From: Sulfurospirillum sp.
GTDB lineage: Bacteria; Campylobacterota; Campylobacteria; Campylobacterales; Sulfurospirillaceae
DNA: 64,000 nucleotides
Direction of reading: 5' to 3'
Assembly: GCA_016744795.1 (NCBI GenBank)
Contig: JADGDR010000003.1
Coordinates: forward strand, 186,001 to 250,000
The position numbers and the translations under genes are program-made. Position 1 is the first letter of the stretch. Each line of letters opens with the position of its first letter. Below the pieces are notes generated by a model. The model made no database searches and was not told the DNA's origin. It saw only the letters and a program-made list of their open reading frames with translations. Positions 54,401 through 62,737 of this stretch are shown here, piece by piece.

Positions 54401-55862
54401 TTGGCGTGTCATCACCCATGGCACCAACTCCCTCTTTGCCATCTTTCATCATAGGAGATAAAACCATATCTTTTACTTCTTGAGTTACATTAAAAAAACG
54501 TTGCTCGTAAGCTAAATCTTTTCTCTCATAGTCACTCAATTCTGAAAAAGGAATTTCTACAAATTCTTGAAGATATACTAGGTTTTTATTTAACCATTCA
54601 GCATATCTATTTGAGTTTTTCAGATAATCATTAATCTCATCATCTTTCATAACCTTACCAAACTTAAGGTCTATCCCTATCATTTGACCACTTTGAAGAC
54701 GACCACGCTCTTGTATATTTTCCTCTTCAACATCAAGAACACCATACTCACTAGATATAATAATACGTTCATCTTTTGTAATAACATACTTTGCAGGTCT
54801 TAATCCGTTTCTATCCAAAATACAGCCTATATATCTTCCATCTGTCAATGAAACAGCAGCGGGACCATCCCAAGGCTCAAAGTTAATACTAGCAAACTCA
54901 TAAAAAGCTCTTACATCTGAATCCATATGTGGAGAGTTTTGCCAAGGTGCTTGGATAAGTGTACGTGCTGCTTTGAAAAAATCAAATCCATTTGCTATCA
55001 TAAACTCAAATACATTATCTAAACTAGCACTATCACTTACATTAGAATTTGTTATTGGAAGAAGTCTTGAAAGCTCTTTATCTGAAAAAATATGAGATTT
55101 CATGCATTCACTCTTCATCTCTGTATGAAATCTATTTGATTCTATTGAGTTTATTTCGCCATTATGTGCAATTGAGCGAAATGGCTGAGCTAGTCTCCAT
55201 TCAGGAAGAGTATTTGTTGAAAATCTTTGGTGAAAAAGTGCAAATGTAGTTTTAAAATTTTTATTTTCTAAGTCAATATAAAAAGTTTTTATATGCGTTG
55301 GCATAATCAAACCTTTATAAGATATCACCTTATTTGAAAATGATGGTATATAAAAATCTTTATCTGCGTTTAATGCCATCTCTACTTCTCGGCGAGTCAG
55401 ATACAAAAGTGCTTCAAATCTTTTAGTTGCGATTAAAGATGAAGGTATTACAAAAATTTGAACAATCTCGGGCAAAGAATCAAGTGCCTGTTTTCCAAGT
55501 GCTTTTATGTTTATAGGGACATCACGATAAAGGACAACTTTTAAATCATTCTTTTCACATATGTCTTGAAAAACCCTCTTTTGATGATCATTCTGTAAAA
55601 AGACCATAGCAACAGCAAACTGTTTAGGAAGATCAACTCCCAAAAGTTTTGCCTCTCTTTTCATAAACTCTTTAGGAAGTGAGAATAGCAATCCACTACC
55701 ATCTCCAGTTTTTCCATCAGCTGCAACTGCACCTCTATGCATCATTCTTTCTAATGCTTTTATAGAGTCTTCTACATTTTGGTGAGTTGGTACATTATTA
55801 ATGTTTGCTAACAGTCCAAAACCACAGTTATCTTTAAAATTAGTTATTAAATTTCTCTTCAA
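51432..55862 (-). CDS. gltB: Glutamate synthase large subunit
   Basis: 1476 residues, full length. Class II glutamine amidotransferase at the N-terminus; the catalytic Cys is residue 13 in DNCGFGLL, so a 12-residue propeptide is removed. Central and FMN domains follow ([52 protein letters not shown]). The 3Fe-4S cluster motif is [19 protein letters not shown]. The C-terminal GXGXG beta-helix reads GGEIVII...[12 protein letters not shown]...GVVTILG. First gene of gltBD; the 195-bp gap upstream is shared with recO. Confidence 0.98.
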   Translation of the reverse strand: [1476 protein letters not shown]

Positions 55863-56044
55863 ATCTCATCCTTTTAAGTTAAAAGTACTTAAGCATACAC
55901 AAAAATTACTTGTTTCTTAATTAAATGCCTATTTTAGGGCTCCTTAAAAACATACTTAGCTTAATATAGCTTATAAGTCAATAAAATATTTATAATTTAT
56001 ATTTAACCTATTTTTATTAATTTATGTTCAATTAATATACTATC

Positions 56045-56052
56045 GATAAAAT
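56045..56052 (+). promoter_or_regulatory. -10 box abutting recO; leaderless start suspected
   Basis: GATAAAAT ends five bases before the recO ATG. With transcription starting six to seven bases after a -10 box, the mRNA would begin at or beside the start codon, and no Shine-Dalgarno sequence is present. The octamer also precedes dnaJ and the gene at 33119. Confidence 0.45.
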
Positions 56053-56057
56053 ACATT

Positions 56058-56675
56058 ATGCAAGGATATATTATAAACTTTAACAGAGTTAAAGATGAAG
56101 ATTTAATAGTAACTGTTTTAACAAAAAAGAATATTCTAACACTCTATAGATTTTATGGAGCAAGACACTCTCATATAAATCTTGGTTATAAAATAGACTT
56201 TGAAGCAAAATCTTCAATCAAGTCTACTATACCACAACTTAGTGGTGTACTTCACCTTGCTCATAAATGGAATCTAGTACATGACAGAATGTTCATCTGG
56301 CAAGCCTATATAAAACTATTTTATTTGCATTTAAAGGATGTAGATGAAATACACGATTTTTATTTTGATCTTCTTGATGAATGTAGTTCTATCTGGCATT
56401 CACAAAATCCCAAAAGAGTAGCCATAGAAGCTTATACAAAGCTATTAGAGTACGAAGGCAGACTTCATGATGAATTCATATGCTTTAACTGTGAACAACC
56501 AATACAGGACAATCCTACACTTATCAGAAGTTTCCTTCCAGCTCACGAAAAATGCGTCTGGTCAAATACCTTTGAACGTTTACATGTAAAGAATCTATTT
56601 TCTACAAAAAGTTGTATGTTTATGAGTGATGAAGATGTTGATAGATTATGGAAAATCATGTTAGAAGGGTTTTAA
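56058..56675 (+). CDS. recO: Recombination protein RecO, epsilon type
   Basis: 205 residues, RecF-pathway mediator that loads RecA. OB-fold N-terminal domain (about 1-80), INFNRVKDEDLIVTVLTKKNILTLYRFYGARHSH; a helical C-terminal domain with CFNCEQPI and HEKC, which may form a zinc site. The short form is characteristic of Campylobacterota. No Shine-Dalgarno lies before the ATG. Contains TACATGTA at 56581 (Leu-His-Val). Confidence 0.88.
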   Translation: MQGYIINFNRVKDEDLIVTVLTKKNILTLYRFYGARHSHINLGYKIDFEAKSSIKSTIPQLSGVLHLAHKWNLVHDRMFIWQAYIKLFYLHLKDVDEIHDFYFDLLDECSSIWHSQNPKRVAIEAYTKLLEYEGRLHDEFICFNCEQPIQDNPTLIRSFLPAHEKCVWSNTFERLHVKNLFSTKSCMFMSDEDVDRLWKIMLEGF

Positions 56676-56727
56676 AAAACTTAAACCAAATGCTCCTCCT
56701 GCACATGTATTGAATATGAATTCAAAA

Positions 56728-57810
56728 TTATCTGTGAAAAGATAACTCATCCAAATGCTTAAATAACTCTTTACTAGATGATTCTGCCATTTTAAAAGAA
56801 TCTACTATATTAGATGAATTTGAATTATTTCTTATATAAGCAACAGCATTTTTAATATGAGAATGCACTAATTTATGAGGATTTAACATATTTTTATAAC
56901 TTAAAGTATGTCCAAAGCGTTCTTTACCTATACCACTATCATACCATTTGCCAAGTCTACACTCATTGTGAGTTGAAAATTCTGTAGTTTTATCTTCATG
57001 TATAAGAACACTATATGCATTTGTTTTAAAAAATAGATGATCAAGTTTTACTAAGCCTATAAATGTTTTATCAAGTATATTATCTATTGAACTTGCCATT
57101 TTTTCACCATCGTCAGCAAATTCTTGAAGTGTTACTTCAAAATCATTTGTTAAATTTTCTGATTTTTTAGCTATTAATGTCATAGTTTCTGATGTCTTTT
57201 TTATATTAAAAGATTCCTTTTCTAATATACCAATACTTAATTCAACATCTTTTGTTGCTTTTTGTGTTCTCTCTGCTAATTGTCTAACTTCATCAGCTAC
57301 AACTGCAAATCCTCTGCCATATTCTCCTGCTCTAGCAGCTTCTATTGCTGCATTTAGTGCAAGAAGATTTGTTTGGTCTGCAATGTCATTGATTAGTGCC
57401 ATTATTGACGAAATATCAGTAATACCACTTGTTAATCTTAAAACACCTTCATTTGATTCACTAATAGATTTCATCAAATTAGTTAAATTCTTAGAAATTG
57501 ATGATACACTTTTTATTGAACCAAAAGAAGATGTTTTTGAATGTTCTTGCATGTTAGTTAATAGTTCAATATTACTAGAAAAATCATTTTGAACTATACC
57601 CATATTGCTTAAACATCCTGATAACAATAAATCAACTAATTTTTCTTTTAATTCATAACTTTCTATATAGTTTTTTAATTCCTTATTTTCCTTTTCTATG
57701 CGTTTCCTCTCTTCTTTTAGAATAGTGCATTCATTATCTAACTTTTTATTTTCATTAAGTAAAATTTCTATTTCATCACTTTTTTTACTTATTCTTGTTA
57801 AATTAAACAA
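56728..57810 (-). CDS. Soluble chemoreceptor with C-terminal CZB domain
   Basis: Methyl-accepting chemotaxis protein without TM helices, 360 residues, so cytoplasmic. N-terminal coiled coil (about 10-55); signalling tip [43 protein letters not shown]-terminal chemoreceptor zinc-binding domain with the ligands H (LDHLFF), C (NECRLGKWY) and HxxxH ([10 protein letters not shown]). CZB domains sense zinc or hypochlorous acid in known cases. No N-terminal sensing domain is evident, so CZB is likely the only input. Transcribed away from a small HTH gene. Confidence 0.92.
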   Translation of the reverse strand: MFNLTRISKKSDEIEILLNENKKLDNECTILKEERKRIEKENKELKNYIESYELKEKLVDLLLSGCLSNMGIVQNDFSSNIELLTNMQEHSKTSSFGSIKSVSSISKNLTNLMKSISESNEGVLRLTSGITDISSIMALINDIADQTNLLALNAAIEAARAGEYGRGFAVVADEVRQLAERTQKATKDVELSIGILEKESFNIKKTSETMTLIAKKSENLTNDFEVTLQEFADDGEKMASSIDNILDKTFIGLVKLDHLFFKTNAYSVLIHEDKTTEFSTHNECRLGKWYDSGIGKERFGHTLSYKNMLNPHKLVHSHIKNAVAYIRNNSNSSNIVDSFKMAESSSKELFKHLDELSFHR

Positions 57811-57839
57811 ATAAAGTCCTTTATTTAGCCTATAGATTG

Positions 57840-57855
57840 ATTACTTATAAGTAAT
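57840..57855. promoter_or_regulatory. 16-bp perfect palindrome before HTH gene
   Basis: ATTACTTATAAGTAAT is an exact dyad in the 119-bp gap between the chemoreceptor (minus) and the HTH gene (plus). It could be an operator for the HTH protein governing both genes. AAGGATAAAAA before TTG at 57930 is the HTH ribosome site. Confidence 0.5.
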
Positions 57856-57929
57856 TGTTTCATTGATTATAACTTTATATAATTTAAACAATTATTAATT
57901 TTGTAAATTATTAATAATAAGGATAAAAA

Positions 57930-58190
57930 TTGAGTATTTTTGAAAATTTATGTATTGCTGATGATGAAGAAGTTCAAGAATTTCTAAAAAATGTGGCGAA
58001 AAATATAAAAAGAATCAGACAAGAGAAAGAGATAACACAACTAGAATTAGCACTAATGATAGGACAAAAATCCTCTGCTTTTTATGCAAATGCAGAGAAT
58101 TCAGCTAAAAATAGAAAATTTAATTTGTCTCACTTATATAAAATAGCAAAAGCCCTAGATGTTGAAGTCATAGAATTTTTTAAAAAGTAA
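57930..58190 (+). CDS. Small XRE-type HTH regulator
   Basis: 86 residues, mostly one Cro/C1-type helix-turn-helix (about 20-80): IKRIRQEKEITQLELALMIGQKSSAF, then YANAENSAKNRKFNLSHLYKIAKALDVEVIEFFKK. TTG start with AAGGA seven bases upstream. Acidic N-terminal extension DDEEVQEF. No toxin or phage genes lie next to it. Regulatory target may be itself and the divergent chemoreceptor through the 16-bp palindrome; this is inferred. Confidence 0.88.
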   Translation: MSIFENLCIADDEEVQEFLKNVAKNIKRIRQEKEITQLELALMIGQKSSAFYANAENSAKNRKFNLSHLYKIAKALDVEVIEFFKK

Positions 58191-58208
58191 TTATATATAT
58201 ATTTGTAA

Positions 58209-58964
58209 TCATTTATCTAAATACTCTTCTTCACAAAAACTAGAAGTATTGATGTTTTCAAAAGCAGTTTTAAGTGAAACAAATAATTCTTTATTTTCTT
58301 CTTCCATTTTGGCTAACATATCTTTTGTTTTTGCACGAGCTACAGGCATTTTTATATCAAACCTCATAGCAGGGCAAGCTTCATCCCCAATAGTTGGCAT
58401 ATTATGTTCATTTGCTTGTTCACGAAGTTGACGTTCTCTTACATGTATAAAAGGTCTAATTACTTTTAAACCATTACCTGCTTTGTAAATTGGTGGCATT
58501 GAACGAAGTGCACCGTTATAACTAAAGTTCATAAAAAAACTCTCAACAGCATCATCTAAATGATGAGCCAAAGCCAATGTTTCATAACCATTATCTTTGG
58601 CATAAGTATATAAAGCCCCTCTTCTCATACGAGAAAAAAAACTACAAAAAGAGGAATTTTTTCTAATTTTTTCTTTTGAAAGTTCATAAATCTTAGTCTC
58701 GTATACTTCATGGTCTATTTCGTACTTTTTACAGTGAGCTTTTAATATCTCTAAATCCTCACCCATACCATAAGATATGGTAACAGCCTTAAATTCAAAT
58801 TTAATAGGTGAAACTCTTTGTAGGTGTTTAAAAACATGTGCTAAGCAAAGAGAATCTTTTCCTCCACTAAGCCCTAGCAAAATTTTATCACCCTCTTTTA
58901 TAAGACCATACTTCATTACGATTCGACCTGTTTTTCTTAAAAGATTTTTACTTATTTTCAGCAT
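58209..58964 (-). CDS. TtcA-family tRNA 2-thiocytidine synthetase, altered CxxC
   Basis: PP-loop ATPase: LLGLSGGKDSLCLAHVFKHL near residue 30. Body: SSFCSFFSRMRRGALYTYAKDNGYETLALAHHLDDAVESFFMN, and GDEACPAM. E. coli TtcA has a CxxC here plus a third Cys binding 4Fe-4S; this protein shows C-S-F-F, so one of the paired cysteines is missing. It may thiolate C32 of tRNA with a different cluster arrangement, or be a TtcA-like variant. ATG at 58964 follows TTG; it overlaps mtnN. Confidence 0.8.
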   Translation of the reverse strand: MLKISKNLLRKTGRIVMKYGLIKEGDKILLGLSGGKDSLCLAHVFKHLQRVSPIKFEFKAVTISYGMGEDLEILKAHCKKYEIDHEVYETKIYELSKEKIRKNSSFCSFFSRMRRGALYTYAKDNGYETLALAHHLDDAVESFFMNFSYNGALRSMPPIYKAGNGLKVIRPFIHVRERQLREQANEHNMPTIGDEACPAMRFDIKMPVARAKTKDMLAKMEEENKELFVSLKTAFENINTSSFCEEEYLDK

Positions 58965-59652
58965 CAATTATCTTATCAACCATAGTTAGAACAAAATCTG
59001 CACTAATCTTAGCAGAAGTCTTTAAAAACTCATCAAAACTAAAACTAGCATCCATATCTGCAGCATCACTTATGGCACGTAGTATAAAAAATGGAACATT
59101 TAAAGCATTACATGTAACAGCAACTGAAGCACCTTCCATCTCTAAAGCACTTGCCTCAAAAGTCTTTGCTATCCAGTTTTTACGCTCAATATCGCAAACA
59201 AATTGATCACCAGTCACAATAATACCATCTTTTAAATTTATGCTTTTCTCTTTTGCAACATCTTTTGCAATATCTATAAGTTTAACATCAGCCTCTTCAT
59301 AAACAGCACCTTCTGGTACAAATCCATAAGGGTGTCCAAAAGCAGATATATCTAAATCATGCTGAGCTAACTTAGTAGCAACTACCAAATCACCAACTTT
59401 TAAAGAGTCACAAACAGCGCCTGCTACTCCACTAAAAAGTAATTTTTCACAAGCAAATTTTTGTATCATTGTACTTGCTGTTATGGTTGAATTTACTTTT
59501 CCTATCTTACTATAGGCTATAACTATTTCATTACCTTTGTAGTTAACTACATAGTACTTATTATTTGCGTAATTTACGGTTTCATACTCTCCAAAAAATT
59601 CTAAAAGTGGTTCTATTTCTTCAGGCATTGCACCCATAATTGCTAATTTCAT
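58948..59652 (-). CDS. mtnN: 5'-methylthioadenosine/S-adenosylhomocysteine nucleosidase
   Basis: 234 residues (Pfs/MTAN). It hydrolyses MTA and SAH and, in Campylobacterota, often also 6-amino-6-deoxyfutalosine in menaquinone synthesis. Motifs: AIMGAMPEEIEPLL, FSGVAGAV, GDQFV, EASALEMEGASVAVTC with the substrate Glu, and RAISDAADMDA with the catalytic Asp. The start of the TtcA-type gene overlaps its end by 17-20 bases. Confidence 0.95.
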   Translation of the reverse strand: MKLAIMGAMPEEIEPLLEFFGEYETVNYANNKYYVVNYKGNEIVIAYSKIGKVNSTITASTMIQKFACEKLLFSGVAGAVCDSLKVGDLVVATKLAQHDLDISAFGHPYGFVPEGAVYEEADVKLIDIAKDVAKEKSINLKDGIIVTGDQFVCDIERKNWIAKTFEASALEMEGASVAVTCNALNVPFFILRAISDAADMDASFSFDEFLKTSAKISADFVLTMVDKIIDAENK

Positions 59653-59660
59653 TTTTTTCC

Positions 59661-60416
59661 TTATTTTATTCTCAATAAATATTTTTGTGTTTTAGAGATA
59701 TGATTATCAATCTCTACATGTAAGAACTCTTTTTCAAAAAGTTCTGCTTTTTTTACTATTTCACCTTTTGGATTTATTAGACGTGAACCACCCCAAAAAC
59801 CAAGCCCATCTTCAAAACCTACACGATTAACAAAGACTACATTTGCACCTGAAAGAATTGCACTTGAGCTTAAAAGAGAATTCCATTGGTATTCTATCAA
59901 AAGTTTATCGTTTTCAAAACCACGAGCTGGAGAGTTTGCTAAAACTATGAGAAGTTGTGGTTTAGTTGATGCAATTTTTTCTATCACTTTTGCACTAAAC
60001 ATCTCTTCACAAACCACCATCATTACTTCACCAAAACTTGTTTCAAAACTTTCCAATATTTCACCTTCAAAAAAGAAACGAGCCTCTTGAAAAAGTCCAT
60101 AATTTGGAAGTATATTTTTATGATGTACATGTACCACTTTTCCATCACTACAATAAACAGCACTATTAAAAAATTTATGCCCAACTTTTAAAACACAACC
60201 AAAAACTATATCTTTAACTACACTAAGTTTAGCAAACTCCTCAATTTCACCCATTTCATAAGCATCTTCAAAAACTGCATCTTTCAATAAGTAACCATTT
60301 AAAGCCAACTCAGGAAAAACAACCAAATCAGTATCAATTGCATCAAGCTCCTCTTTAAATTTGGAAAGACTCATTTTCTTTAGTTTTGGTACATTTTGAA
60401 CAAGAGTTACTCTCAT
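59661..60416 (-). CDS. Carbon-nitrogen hydrolase (nitrilase superfamily)
   Basis: 251 residues with the E-K-C catalytic triad: Glu in VVFPELALNGY, Lys in VHHKNILPNYG, and Cys in MMVVCEEMFS. Members hydrolyse amides or nitriles; which substrate is unknown. Four-base overlap with the fabD stop and eight bases from mtnN, so one operon. Contains TACATGTA at 59715 and 60126. Confidence 0.88.
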   Translation of the reverse strand: MRVTLVQNVPKLKKMSLSKFKEELDAIDTDLVVFPELALNGYLLKDAVFEDAYEMGEIEEFAKLSVVKDIVFGCVLKVGHKFFNSAVYCSDGKVVHVHHKNILPNYGLFQEARFFFEGEILESFETSFGEVMMVVCEEMFSAKVIEKIASTKPQLLIVLANSPARGFENDKLLIEYQWNSLLSSSAILSGANVVFVNRVGFEDGLGFWGGSRLINPKGEIVKKAELFEKEFLHVEIDNHISKTQKYLLRIK

Positions 60417-61333
60417 GACAGACTGCTTAATACCTTCTCTAAACTAGCCATATCTGTAATACAAAAAGTCTCTTTTTTTGTACTTCGTCTATTTAGTCCT
60501 TTTAGAACTGTTGCTCCAAACTCTATAAATCTATCAGTCTTATCTTCTACCTTAACAATAGATTGTTTATACCTTACAGGTTTTATAAGTTGATTTGGAA
60601 GGAGTTCTAATGCTTCTTTTTTTGTACTATATAAACCAGCTGTTACATTTGAAACTACAGGAGCTAAAAAGTCATCTTTTAGATATTTATTTAGATATTC
60701 ACTTAATGGAGCAATGGCACTTTTTAACAAAGGACAATGCGAAGCAACAGACATATTTAAAAGTAGTGCTCTTTTTGCACCTGCTTCTTTAAAAATAGAT
60801 TCCATTGAAGCTAAATCATCTTTATCACCAGCAACTACAATTTGCCCATCACAATTATAGTTTGCTGCCCACACTTGTTTGTTAGAGTGAACAGATATAA
60901 TCTCTTCTACTTTGTCATCACTAAGACCTATTAATGCCATCATGCCTGCATTTATGTTTGCACAAGCCTCTTTCATAAAAAGCCCACGTTTATGTACCAA
61001 CTCTATAGCATCAAGATAATCTATAGCACCGACTGCACTAAGTGCTGAAAATTCTCCTAGAGAATGTCCCATGGCCATCAGTGGTACTTCTTTACTATTC
61101 TTTACAAAAAGAGCATTTGCAATAGCACTTACAAGTAAAATCGCAGGTTGAGTGTACTCTGTAAGTTCAAGTTTATCATTTTGCTCAAACAATAACTTTG
61201 TAAAATCTAGGTCCAACCTTTGACTAGCACGTTCAAACATCTCGCGTCCCAATTCATCGTTTTCATAAAAGTCTTGTCCCATACCAATTTTTTGGCTTCC
61301 CTGTCCAGGAAATATAAAAATATTTTTACTCAC
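60413..61333 (-). CDS. fabD: Malonyl-CoA:ACP transacylase
   Basis: 306 residues; loads malonyl onto ACP for fatty acid synthesis. Motifs: FPGQGSQKIGMG at the N-terminus, nucleophile Ser in MGHSLGEFSALSA, Arg in VHKRGLFMKEAC, active His in NMSVASHCPLLK, and KPVRYKQSI. GTG start; AAAGGC lies upstream. Downstream the nitrilase gene overlaps by four bases. Confidence 0.96.
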   Translation of the reverse strand: MSKNIFIFPGQGSQKIGMGQDFYENDELGREMFERASQRLDLDFTKLLFEQNDKLELTEYTQPAILLVSAIANALFVKNSKEVPLMAMGHSLGEFSALSAVGAIDYLDAIELVHKRGLFMKEACANINAGMMALIGLSDDKVEEIISVHSNKQVWAANYNCDGQIVVAGDKDDLASMESIFKEAGAKRALLLNMSVASHCPLLKSAIAPLSEYLNKYLKDDFLAPVVSNVTAGLYSTKKEALELLPNQLIKPVRYKQSIVKVEDKTDRFIEFGATVLKGLNRRSTKKETFCITDMASLEKVLSSLS

Positions 61334-61342
61334 TATTTGCCT

Positions 61343-62110
61343 TTATTGTAATTTATAACTGTCTTTGTAGTCATTTATTTTTTTTCTAAGAGTATTTCTA
61401 TTGAGCCCAAATTTTTCACTCATATTTAACTGAGAATTAAATTTTTTGAATCCGCTTCTTAACATCGGAACATCAAAAAGATATAACTGATCTCTATAAT
61501 CATTTCTACCACCAAGTTTTTTTGACAAAAACTCTTCCATAACTTGCATTACATCTTCTTCGCCAAGGGAATTTATAAGAAACCTTATATAAACAGATTG
61601 TCTTAAAGAGTAACAATTATTAGTAAGATCAAAATTCAAATCCTTTAAAAATGCATCATAACTATTGTCTTTTTCAAAAATAGTCGATGCCTCTTCAAAA
61701 AATTTCTTTACTAGTGGTTCAATGTCTTCTTCTCTTTGCGATAAAGGTGGAATAGTTATTTTTAGACTAAAAAATTCACTACTTATTTTTTCTAGTAGTT
61801 CAGTTTTAGAAGTTGCTATAACCCTTGTTTTATACTCTTCAATTGCGATTTGAAGTTTTTGATAATTTAAAATCTTATCAAAGTTTTTAATAATTATTGA
61901 ATTATTGCCACTGATAAAAGCTAATACATCTTGAAAATTATTTCCATCAACAACTTTCGCTTCAGGAAGTATAAATCTAGCTAAAGTCTCTTTTCCTGTG
62001 CCTCTCTCTCCCAATATAAGTGCATTTAGGTTAAGGCTTTTTAAAAGATTGGCTGATTTAAGAGCCTCTAAAGAGGCTCTTGATTTAGCTATATAACTAG
62101 TGTGATCCAC
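61343..62110 (-). CDS. Fis-type regulator with degenerate AAA+ domain
   Basis: About 255 residues. Walker A ALILGERGTGKETLARF, PPLSQREEDIEPLVKKFF (the PPLRxRxEDI motif of NtrC-like activators), and a C-terminal Fis helix-turn-helix NMSEKFGLNRNTLRKKINDYKD. The GAFTGA loop that contacts sigma54 is missing, and the central domain is short, so it probably does not act as a sigma54 activator. The start is set at GTG 62110, overlapping the slyD stop; the upstream open frame is only the other-frame shadow of the SlyD tail. Confidence 0.8.
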   Translation of the reverse strand: MDHTSYIAKSRASLEALKSANLLKSLNLNALILGERGTGKETLARFILPEAKVVDGNNFQDVLAFISGNNSIIIKNFDKILNYQKLQIAIEEYKTRVIATSKTELLEKISSEFFSLKITIPPLSQREEDIEPLVKKFFEEASTIFEKDNSYDAFLKDLNFDLTNNCYSLRQSVYIRFLINSLGEEDVMQVMEEFLSKKLGGRNDYRDQLYLFDVPMLRSGFKKFNSQLNMSEKFGLNRNTLRKKINDYKDSYKLQ

Positions 62111-62678
62111 AACCACCACTACCACAACATTCGTGATCGTCTGTTTTTGTTTCTTTTTCTTCTGTTGTGTGACAACTGTCACCTTCTGAACATCCGCAAC
62201 CACCACTAGCAGGAGCACCAACAAATCCGTTTAGTAACTCATCTTCTGTAGCTTCACGTACTTCAGTTATGCTAATAGCAAAAAGAAGATCTTTTCCAGC
62301 CAATGGGTGATTAAAATCTACATTAACAGTTTCATCATTAAAGCTTTTTACAACTACTTGAACTGTTCCACCATCTTCACCTTGACCATATAAAGTCATA
62401 CCTTCGCTCATCTCTAATCCAGCAAATTGCTCTTTTGGAAGAGATTGAACTGCTGCTTCATCATACTCACCATATCCATCTTTTGCAGATACTTCAATGT
62501 CAGCACTCTCACCTTGTGATAAATTTTTTATCTCATTTTCTAGGCCAGGGATAATTTGACCTTTTCCTACGATAAATGTTAATGGAGCAGCGTCAAGATT
62601 ACTATCTATTACCTCACCACTAGCAACGTCTTTCAATTCATAACTGATTGAAACGACTTGGTTCTCATTTATTGCCAT
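62097..62678 (-). CDS. slyD: SlyD-like FKBP peptidyl-prolyl isomerase
   Basis: 193 residues: FKBP domain (about 1-70 and 120-145) with YELKDVASGEVIDS, GKGQIIPGLENEI, an inserted-in-flap region, and VDFNHPLAGKDLLFAI. The C-terminal 45 residues are Gly/Cys/His-rich (GCGCSEGDSCH, DHECCGSGGCGSH), a metal-binding tail as in SlyD, which supplies Ni for hydrogenase and urease maturation. Overlaps the Fis-type gene start. Confidence 0.93.
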   Translation of the reverse strand: MAINENQVVSISYELKDVASGEVIDSNLDAAPLTFIVGKGQIIPGLENEIKNLSQGESADIEVSAKDGYGEYDEAAVQSLPKEQFAGLEMSEGMTLYGQGEDGGTVQVVVKSFNDETVNVDFNHPLAGKDLLFAISITEVREATEDELLNGFVGAPASGGCGCSEGDSCHTTEEKETKTDDHECCGSGGCGSH

Positions 62679-62737
62679 AATTTTTCTCCTTGTTATTTAA
62701 AACCAAGGATTATACCATAATGGTGATTTATGAAATC

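Noticed and set aside
62111-62224. N-terminal extension of the Fis-type regulator
   Set aside because: It lies wholly within the SlyD tail in another frame and reads as V/K low complexity without family similarity; GTG at 62110 is a better start.
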